Source of the DNA: JAMWCX01 sp964352425
GTDB lineage: Bacteria > Omnitrophota > Gorgyraeia > 2-01-FULL-45-10
Direction of reading: 5' to 3'
Assembly (NCBI GenBank): GCA_964352425.1
Contig: CAYGRZ010000031.1
Location: forward strand, 1 to 19,706
Length of the DNA stretch: 19,706 nt
The notes below the pieces were generated by a model. That model saw only the letters and a list, made by a program, of their open reading frames with translations. It was not told the DNA's origin and searched no databases. This document shows positions 15,060 through 19,706 of this stretch, piece by piece. The position numbers and the translations under genes were made by a program. Position 1 is the first letter of the stretch; each line of letters begins with the position of its first letter.

Positions 15060-15952
15060 CAATTCACCTTCGGTTGTGTCTTCCATCTGCGGTGCATCCA
15101 GACCCACTGCTCGGGATACCGCCGTATGTATTTCTCAACTACGTCCGACCAGGCCTGGGTGTTCACCGCGATATCGGCTTCCTTATTGCCGGTATCGGCA
15201 AGCGTGATCGGCTGCTCGACTATAAAACGGTGCCTGAATCCTTTCCTGACGATGAAGACCGGCACGAGGGAGGCGCCGCTCACCGACGCAAGCACCGCCG
15301 GCCCTATCGGTGTGTAGGCGCCGCGCCCGAAGAAATTGACGAAGACGCCCTCGACCGAATCGACATCCTGGTCCGCAAGCATCCCGAGGATCTCATTGGC
15401 GCGCAGCACCTTCAGGAACCGCCTCGGCGACTCGGTCCTGTCGATCACGTTGACGAAGGCCGTCTTGCGCAATTTGTTCAGGTATGCGTCGAACTTGTGA
15501 AAATATATCCTGCGGCCTACCGCAGCGCCGGGATAGCCCTTGAGCCGGATAGTCATGGCCAGGAGCTCCCAGTTGCCGAAGTGCGCGGTCAGGACTATGA
15601 TCCCCCTGCCCTTTGTGCGCGCCTCGTCGAATATCCCGATATTCTCGGTCGTAACGAACCTATCGAGGTTCCCGGCGGTGATCTTCGGGAAGTTGATGAG
15701 CTCGACCCCGACCTTCGCGATGTTCTCGAATACGCCTATGGCGATGGCGCGTATCTCGGAGACGCTCTTTTCGGGAAAAGCGGCCCTCAGGTTCTCTATC
15801 GTAAGGCTCCTGTATTTCGGGAGGACCCAGAAACCGACCCGCCCGAGGAACCCTGCTATCGCCGACCCGACCCGGAGAGGTATTAAATATATCAGGAAGG
15901 CACAACATCTGCCCCAATAATACAGGTAATACCGCCTGAACTTGAATTTCAT
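15059..15952 (-). CDS. LpxL/LpxM-family lipid A acyltransferase
   Basis: Inner-membrane late acyltransferase of the HtrB/LpxL family, which adds a secondary acyl chain to a lipid A precursor. The 297-residue protein has an N-terminal hydrophobic segment (about 10-45), the catalytic HX4E motif in AHFGNWELLA (His124, Glu129), GMLADQD with the second conserved acidic residue, the substrate-loop region FVNFFGRGAYTP, and the C-terminal WVWMHRRWKTQP. Which acyl position it serves cannot be told. ATG 15952 lies about 20 bases after the predicted transcription start and has no clear Shine-Dalgarno sequence. It leads the operon with the Lpt genes. Confidence 0.92.
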   Translation of the reverse strand: MKFKFRRYYLYYWGRCCAFLIYLIPLRVGSAIAGFLGRVGFWVLPKYRSLTIENLRAAFPEKSVSEIRAIAIGVFENIAKVGVELINFPKITAGNLDRFVTTENIGIFDEARTKGRGIIVLTAHFGNWELLAMTIRLKGYPGAAVGRRIYFHKFDAYLNKLRKTAFVNVIDRTESPRRFLKVLRANEILGMLADQDVDSVEGVFVNFFGRGAYTPIGPAVLASVSGASLVPVFIVRKGFRHRFIVEQPITLADTGNKEADIAVNTQAWSDVVEKYIRRYPEQWVWMHRRWKTQPKVN

Positions 15953-15979
15953 GTATCGAGTCTGCCTTTACAGCTGATT

Positions 15980-16008
15980 ACTATATTATAATACGCATCC
16001 TTTGTCAA
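15980..16008 (-). promoter_or_regulatory. near-consensus sigma-70 promoter for the lipid A/Lpt operon
   Basis: On the minus strand, -35 TTGACA (16008-16003), a 17-base spacer and -10 TATAGT (15985-15980). The -35 is perfect and the -10 has one mismatch. Transcription would start near 15973 and leave a leader of about 20 bases before the acyltransferase ATG at 15952. A perfect palindrome lies 16 bases upstream of the -35. Confidence 0.75.
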
Positions 16009-16024
16009 GGAATCCGACGTAGAC

Positions 16025-16050
16025 GTAGGGGAGGTTTAAACCTCCCCTAC
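16025..16050. repeat. perfect 26-nt palindrome with GTAGGGG...CCCCTAC ends
   Basis: The bases from 16025 to 16050 equal their own reverse complement, with arms GTAGGGGAGG and CCTCCCCTAC around a central TTTAAA. It stands just upstream of the lipid A/Lpt promoter and 41 bases from a second palindrome with the same outer bases. It may be a short repeat element, an operator or a backup terminator. No T-run adjoins it on either strand. Confidence 0.8.
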
Positions 16051-16091
16051 ATCGTTGTTGACACACTTGTAATGGCTAAGAAGTTATAAAA

Positions 16092-16123
16092 ATTGTAGGG
16101 CACCCTTAAGGGTGCCCTACAAT
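16092..16123 (-). terminator. perfect 32-nt palindrome acting as gap terminator
   Basis: The bases from 16092 to 16123 are perfectly self-complementary: a 16-base half-site with outer ATTGTAGGGC and centre CTTAAG. On the minus strand it lies 39 bases after the gap stop and its last T begins a run of five T (complement of 16092-16088), giving a good intrinsic terminator. Its outer GTAGGG/CCCTAC matches the palindrome at 16025-16050, so it may also be a copy of a dispersed repeat. Confidence 0.75.
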
Positions 16124-16141
16124 GTGGATAACTGTGGGTAA
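16123..16141 (-). promoter_or_regulatory. two adjacent DnaA-box-like nonamers
   Basis: Read on the minus strand, TTATCCACA (16131-16123) is a perfect match to the DnaA box consensus TTATNCACA. TTACCCACA (16141-16133) is a one-base variant in the same orientation, 10 bases away. They lie between the gap stop and its terminator palindrome. Whether DnaA binds here is unknown; the match could be chance. Confidence 0.4.
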
Positions 16142-16162
16142 CTTATGCAAACTAGGAACCGA

Positions 16163-17215
16163 TTACAGCCCCTTCTTCACCATGAACTCGATGAGGTCGA
16201 CCACCCTGGAGGAATACCCCCACTCATTGTCATACCACGCGATGACCTTGGCGAAATTGCCGCCGATGACCTTGGTCAGTTTCGAATCAAGCGTCGAAGA
16301 TGCGGGATAATGGTTGAAGTCGATCGAGACGACGTCGTCCGAGGTGTAATCGAGGATGCCCTTCATCCTGCCTTCCGAAGCCGCCTTCATCGCTTTATTG
16401 ATATCTTCCGCCGTGGCGTCCTTCTTGAGCGAGACTGTCAGGTCGACGACCGATACGTTCGGGGTCGGCACCCTGATCGCAAAGCCGTCAAGTTTTCCCT
16501 TCAATTCAGGGATGACGAGGCCGATGGCCTTGGCCGCGCCGGTCGATGTCGGTATCATGGAAACCGCTGCCGCGCGTGCCCTGCGGGGATCCGAGTGCGG
16601 CAGGTCCTGGAGGCGCTGGTCATTCGTATACGAGTGAATAGTGGTCATAAGGCCCTTCTCTATTCCCCATGTGTCGTTCAGGACCTTCGCTACGGGACCG
16701 AGGCAATTGGTCGTGCACGAGGCGTTCGAGACGACCGAGTGGTTCTTCGGGTCGTACTTGTCGTCGTTGACGCCCATCACTATCGTGATGTCCTCGCCCT
16801 CGGCCGGAGCGGATATGATGACCTTCCTCGCGCCGCCCTTCGCGATATGGTTGATCGCGCCCTTTACCTCTTTACCCTTCTTGTTGACGCCGTCGTTCTT
16901 CACGGTGAAGAGGCCGGTCGACTCGACGACGATCTCGACGCCGAGTTCCTTCCACGGAAGCTCGCCTGGGTCTTTCTTTGCCAGCACCTTTATCGGCTTG
17001 CCATTGACGACGATCGAATCGCCTTCGGCCTTCACGTTGCCGCCCGGGAAACGGCCGTGGACCGAGTCGTATTTCAAAAGGTCCGCGAGCATCTTCGCGT
17101 CGGTGATGTCGTTTACGGCGACGAGCTCGATATTTTTTGAGTTTCTCTCAAGAATAGCCCTGCCGACCATCCTCCCTATCCTGCCGAATCCGTTGATTCC
17201 TATCTTTACCGCCAT
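16163..17215 (-). CDS. gap: glyceraldehyde-3-phosphate dehydrogenase, type I (NAD)
   Basis: Glycolytic/gluconeogenic enzyme that converts glyceraldehyde 3-phosphate to 1,3-bisphosphoglycerate. Visible: Rossmann motif NGFGRIGR (8-15), Asp36 after the second strand (NAD preference), the catalytic ASCTTNC with Cys167, HSYTNDQ with the catalytic His, PHSDPRRAR, PTSTGAAKA, RVPTPNVSVVDL and the C-terminal WYDNEWGYSSRV. At 350 residues it is somewhat longer than the common 330-340. A Lys-rich extra stretch of roughly a dozen residues follows GLFT (about 105-119). The ribosome site GGGAGG is 9 bases before ATG 17215. A 7-bp repeat array lies in its leader and a strong palindromic terminator follows. 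Confidence 0.97.
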   Translation of the reverse strand: MAVKIGINGFGRIGRMVGRAILERNSKNIELVAVNDITDAKMLADLLKYDSVHGRFPGGNVKAEGDSIVVNGKPIKVLAKKDPGELPWKELGVEIVVESTGLFTVKNDGVNKKGKEVKGAINHIAKGGARKVIISAPAEGEDITIVMGVNDDKYDPKNHSVVSNASCTTNCLGPVAKVLNDTWGIEKGLMTTIHSYTNDQRLQDLPHSDPRRARAAAVSMIPTSTGAAKAIGLVIPELKGKLDGFAIRVPTPNVSVVDLTVSLKKDATAEDINKAMKAASEGRMKGILDYTSDDVVSIDFNHYPASSTLDSKLTKVIGGNFAKVIAWYDNEWGYSSRVVDLIEFMVKKGL

Positions 17216-17235
17216 GGTTACTGCCCTCCCTTTTA

Positions 17236-17277
17236 GCGTATTGCGTATTGAGTATTGAGTATTGCGTATCGAGAAAA
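17236..17277. repeat. 7-bp-period tandem repeat in the gap leader
   Basis: On the + strand the units are GCGTATT, GCGTATT, GAGTATT, GAGTATT, GCGTATC and a decayed GAGAAAA (consensus GMGTATY). The array lies between the candidate promoter at 17292-17320 and the ribosome-binding site of gap, so it would be in the 5' untranslated leader. Confidence 0.85.
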
Positions 17278-17291
17278 AATATTAAAGAGAT

Positions 17292-17320
17292 ACTATACAA
17301 CAAATCGCTGCGCATTTCCA
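17292..17320 (-). promoter_or_regulatory. candidate sigma-70 promoter for gap
   Basis: On the minus strand, -10 TATAGT (17297-17292) is one mismatch from consensus. A weak -35 TGGAAA (17320-17315) stands 17 bases upstream. Transcription would start near 17285 and read through the 7-bp repeat array before the gap ATG. The -35 is only a 4/6 match, so this is less certain than the promoters at 15980 and 13504. Confidence 0.45.
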
Positions 17321-17338
17321 CTATTTTTACATGGAAAT
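17314..17338. promoter_or_regulatory. inverted repeat overlapping the candidate gap -35 (possible operator)
   Basis: ATTTCCA (17314-17320) and TGGAAAT (17332-17338) are perfect inverted copies separated by 11 bases. One arm covers the proposed -35 of the gap promoter, the position expected for a repressor site. It lies 12 bases after the stop of the upstream gene but has no T-run, so a terminator is unlikely. Confidence 0.4.
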
Positions 17339-17349
17339 CCCTGGAAGCC

Positions 17350-18657
17350 CTATACCCTTCCCCTCAGGAATATAAGGAAATCGGCGGGATTGATGACACC
17401 GAGGATATTGCCGAACTCGTCCTTGACGATAATGAGCTCCCCCTTCCTCGCCTCGACCTTCCGGAGCGCGGCCTTCAGCGACGTCTGCGGGCTAACCGTG
17501 ATGAACTTGCGCTGCATCACCTTCGCGACCGACGAGTCGAGCTCTTCGGCGAGCGCTTCGGGGATCTTGAAGACGACCTCCTTGTTGATCGACCTGAGCT
17601 TGTCCGCTACGAAGTCGTAGAGCTGCGTTATCAGTATCCTCTTATAGCTGATCGCGATCGGCAGGAAGGGTTTGCCTTCGATGAAATTGAGGTGCGTCTC
17701 TAACGCCGACTGGCCGCTCTCCTGGTCGACCGACAGCAGGTACCTGAGCGAGCTGTCCGGAACCTCGTCGGTCCTGCCTTCCGGGATCGCCGCCACGTAC
17801 GCCAGCTCGTAGACGTCCTTCTCGTCAACGTCAAGGAACTTGTAATTGTCTTTGATGTACTTCGCCAGCTCTCCGTCCTGGTCGCGGTAGTGGGTGACGT
17901 ACTTCTCAAAGGTGTCGATCGCGTCGGCAAGGAAGACGCCGATCGCCACATCGACGTTGTACATAAGCCCGCTCGCCACCATCGCCGCGTCGTCGGATTG
18001 CCCCGGCCCGACGTGGTGGCGGATATACATGTATTTGACGTATTTCGACGCGCTGTGCTTGACCTTCTTCTCATCGGCTATGAGGCCGCAGGAGCGGTAG
18101 TAGACCAGCCTATCCTCGTGGTCGTTGTGCGCGAGCATCTCGCCGTCTAAGCCCATCTCGTCCATCACCTTCGTGTTGACGAGGTAGCACTTGCCGAAGC
18201 CGATATTTATGCTGTAAAGCTCCTGGGTCTTTTTCCGTATGTCGGGCTCATCCCTCAAGCCGCCGAGATACAGGCCTTTCAGTATGTCGTGGTAGTTTAC
18301 GGTGCGCTCTTTGAACTGGGGTATGCCCAGAAGCGGCCGGCCGTTGCGGGTGACGAGCCGCTCGCGCGGGTCGTCGGCCAGGGCGCTGTCGACGAATTCC
18401 ACGATCTCATCGATCAGCTCCTGGCGCTTCGTCTTGACGATCTTAGGCGAGCGTCCGAGCGCGCTGACAATATCATCGATGGTGGTGTTGACGTAGAAGC
18501 GCTTATTGAAGGAGCCGGCGCCGTTGTGGGATCTGCCCTCGATCGACTGCATAAAGACGAGGTCTTCGATGCGGGGTATCGTGTACAGCCTCTCGGAGGT
18601 CTTGAGGTTATGGAAGTCCTGCTGGATCAGTTCTGCAGGTGCCAGTTTCTTCGACAT
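17350..18657 (-). CDS. unrecognised 435-residue protein with C-terminal CBS motif
   Basis: I do not recognise the family of the first 370 residues. The C-terminal segment (about 374-433) has the pattern of one CBS motif: VAKVMQRKFITVSPQTSLKAAL, then ELIIVKDEFGNILGVINPADFL. This suggests nucleotide sensing or dimerisation through a half Bateman module. Earlier parts are soluble and charged, with no signal peptide or membrane segment. The stretch from about 175 to 260 is rich in His and Asp (LAHNDHEDR, YIRHHVGPGQSDD, FLADAID) and holds two Cys (GKCYL, RSCGL), which could bind a metal, although no known motif such as HD-GYP is complete. ATG 18657 has no ribosome site but lies about 5 bases after the predicted transcription start. 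Function unknown. Confidence 0.85.
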   Translation of the reverse strand: MSKKLAPAELIQQDFHNLKTSERLYTIPRIEDLVFMQSIEGRSHNGAGSFNKRFYVNTTIDDIVSALGRSPKIVKTKRQELIDEIVEFVDSALADDPRERLVTRNGRPLLGIPQFKERTVNYHDILKGLYLGGLRDEPDIRKKTQELYSINIGFGKCYLVNTKVMDEMGLDGEMLAHNDHEDRLVYYRSCGLIADEKKVKHSASKYVKYMYIRHHVGPGQSDDAAMVASGLMYNVDVAIGVFLADAIDTFEKYVTHYRDQDGELAKYIKDNYKFLDVDEKDVYELAYVAAIPEGRTDEVPDSSLRYLLSVDQESGQSALETHLNFIEGKPFLPIAISYKRILITQLYDFVADKLRSINKEVVFKIPEALAEELDSSVAKVMQRKFITVSPQTSLKAALRKVEARKGELIIVKDEFGNILGVINPADFLIFLRGRV

Positions 18658-18667
18658 ATGCTGTGAG

Positions 18668-18695
18668 ATTATACCACAAGGGCTCTTTTATACAA
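18668..18695 (-). promoter_or_regulatory. extended -10 promoter giving a nearly leaderless mRNA
   Basis: On the minus strand, a perfect -10 TATAAT (18673-18668) is preceded by TGG, forming an extended -10. A partial -35 TTGTAT (18695-18690) is 16 bases upstream. A start 6 bases past the -10 would fall at about 18662, only 5 bases before the ATG of the CBS-motif gene. Confidence 0.65.
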
Positions 18696-18704
18696 GCAGT
18701 AACA

Positions 18705-19643
18705 CTACCCGAACCGCAGGCCCACCTCTACGGGATGGCCGCGGACGAACGAATCCGCGTCGAGGATCTTCTTGCCTTCGAGCTGAAGATTTTTTATCGC
18801 AAAGGTTCCGGCGCCCGTGCTGACGATGATGCCCGTATCTTTGATTATTGCGAGAACGGTGCCGGGCGCCGCGCCTTTTGCCGCGGGATGACCGGAGATA
18901 CCCGTATGTAATATCTTCAGGACCTTGCCGTTGTAATGCGTGTACGCGCCCGGCCACGGCAGGAGGCCGCGGACCCTGTTATGGATCACGGCTGCGGGCT
19001 TCGTCCAGTCAATGAGGCCGTCTTCTTTCTTTAGTTTCGGCGCGTAGGTGGCTTTCGAGGTGTCCTGTTTCTCGAGCCGCTCTTTCTTGGCTGCGATGAG
19101 GTCGATCGCTTCCAGGAGTGCTTTGGCGCCGAGGTCCGACAGCTTCTCGGTCAATGTGATATTCGTATCTTCGGCCTCTATCCCGGCCTCCTTCCTTAAT
19201 ATCATATCGCCCTCATCCATCCGCTCGTTCATCTTTATGACGGTGACGCCGCTCACCGTATCGCCGCTCATCACAGCCCAGTTCGTCGGCGCCGCGCCGC
19301 GGTATTTGGGAAGGATCGAGCCGTGGACGTTGATCGCATAAATTTTCGGGATGGACAGGACAGTCTCCTTCAGTATCTGGCCGAACTGGATGACGACGAA
19401 GATGTCGGCGTTTAGATTTTTCAGGTAGTAGACGGCCTCGGGGCTCGAGGCATCCTGCGGCTGGTAGACCGGGATATCGTGCGTCTCGGCCAGCACTTTC
19501 GCCGGCGGCGGCGAGAGCTTAAGGTTTCGCCCGCGCTTACGATCGGGCCGGGTCACGACCGCCAGTACTTTATGCGGCGACTCGATCAGGCTTTTTAGCG
19601 CGGGGATCGCGAATTCAGAGGTTCCGAAAAATACGATATTCAT
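18705..19643 (-). CDS. fmt: methionyl-tRNA formyltransferase
   Basis: Formylates initiator Met-tRNA using 10-formyltetrahydrofolate, for translation start in the cytoplasm. The 312-residue protein has the N-terminal FFGTSEFAIPAL, the catalytic segment NVHGSILPKYRGAAP (with the Asn and His of the active site), VSGVTVIKMNERMDEGDMI with the catalytic Asp, and the C-terminal domain GLIDWTKPA...GLLPWPGAYT. Length is normal. ATG 19643 has AAGGAG 5 bases upstream. The stop lies 47 bp before the next gene, whose promoter overlaps that gap. In many bacteria def is directly upstream; only a short tail of the upstream gene is in view here. Confidence 0.97.
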   Translation of the reverse strand: MNIVFFGTSEFAIPALKSLIESPHKVLAVVTRPDRKRGRNLKLSPPPAKVLAETHDIPVYQPQDASSPEAVYYLKNLNADIFVVIQFGQILKETVLSIPKIYAINVHGSILPKYRGAAPTNWAVMSGDTVSGVTVIKMNERMDEGDMILRKEAGIEAEDTNITLTEKLSDLGAKALLEAIDLIAAKKERLEKQDTSKATYAPKLKKEDGLIDWTKPAAVIHNRVRGLLPWPGAYTHYNGKVLKILHTGISGHPAAKGAAPGTVLAIIKDTGIIVSTGAGTFAIKNLQLEGKKILDADSFVRGHPVEVGLRFG

Positions 19644-19651
19644 ATCGCTCC

Positions 19652-19706
19652 TTAAATTTTTGCGGGTCCTGCCGCTCGGTGTCCTTTGCGATGCTCCGCG
19701 CTCGCG
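19652..19706 (-). CDS. possible 3' end of the gene upstream of fmt (partial)
   Basis: A frame open from the right edge ends in TAA at 19654-19652, eight bases before the fmt ATG, and overlaps the fmt ribosome site. Its last residues would be EHRKGHRAAGPAKI. The spacing is what an operon partner of fmt would show, and a basic C-terminus would suit peptide deformylase, the usual neighbour, but 17 residues cannot establish this. Confidence 0.35.
   Translation of the reverse strand, partial: ASAEHRKGHRAAGPAKI

Noticed and set aside
15060..15107. Upstream ATG at 15107 for the LptC/LptA-like gene
   Set aside because: It would put a charged 16-residue extension before the signal peptide and overlap the acyltransferase gene by 49 bp; ATG 15059 forms a TGATG junction with a ribosome site.
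16058..16063. TTGACA on the + strand as a -35 element
   Set aside because: No acceptable -10 at 16-18 bases and no + strand gene downstream.
16080..16145. Replication origin
   Set aside because: Only two DnaA-like boxes, no dnaA/dnaN/gyr neighbours and no clear unwinding element cluster.
16145..17140. Open frame (331 codons) on the + strand opposite gap
   Set aside because: Antisense shadow of gap with no family motifs.
17314..17338. Inverted repeat as terminator of the CBS-motif gene
   Set aside because: Only a 7-bp stem with an 11-base loop and no T-run; its overlap with a -35 element fits an operator better.

Overview
All recognisable genes here lie on the minus strand, so transcription runs from high to low coordinates. 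The window suggests a Gram-negative (diderm, LPS-making), probably anaerobic bacterium with a GC-rich genome. Evidence for this is an LptB transporter ATPase, an LptC/LptA-like lipoprotein, an LpxL/M-type lipid A acyltransferase and an ion-pumping pyrophosphatase. Gene order and protein style fit an uncultured lineage such as Omnitrophota (OP3) or a related PVC-like group. That placement is inference, because no rRNA or other decisive taxonomic marker is present. No phage, insertion sequence, CRISPR array, tRNA or rRNA gene was found.

Layout in transcription order. (1) 19706-18705: 3' tail of an unidentified gene, then fmt. (2) 18657-17350: an unrecognised 435-residue protein with a C-terminal CBS motif, behind a strong promoter that would give a nearly leaderless mRNA. 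(3) 17215-16163: gap (GAPDH), ending in a perfect 32-nt palindrome with a T-run. (4) 15952-13521: an envelope operon of acyltransferase, LptC/LptA-like lipoprotein and LptB, behind a near-consensus sigma-70 promoter. (5) 13470-3991: tig, clpP, a class V aminotransferase, serA, a Re-citrate/homocitrate synthase-like enzyme, purA and hppA. A second good promoter at 13504-13532 precedes tig. (6) 3787-1: uppS, cdsA, dxr and rseP with overlapping ends, then possibly the first codons of a further gene at the left edge.

How the genes work together. Blocks 4 and 6 serve the envelope: lipid A acylation, LPS transport, undecaprenyl phosphate supply, phospholipid precursor, isoprenoid precursor and intramembrane proteolysis. 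Block 5 joins protein folding and turnover (tig, clpP) to serine synthesis, a carbon-carbon condensing enzyme, AMP synthesis and a pyrophosphate-driven ion pump. HppA stands directly before uppS and cdsA, both of which release pyrophosphate.

Non-coding content. No gene-free stretch exceeds 300 bases; the largest gaps are 15953-16162 and 3788-3990. The gaps hold two notable repeat types. The first is degenerate tandem arrays with a 7-base period (one has 8), whose unit sequence differs at every locus. The array at 3805-3919 is built as two mirror-image arms. The second is palindromes sharing TAGGG...CCCTA ends (16025-16050, 16092-16123, 3930-3951). Two adjacent DnaA-box-like nonamers lie beside the second palindrome.
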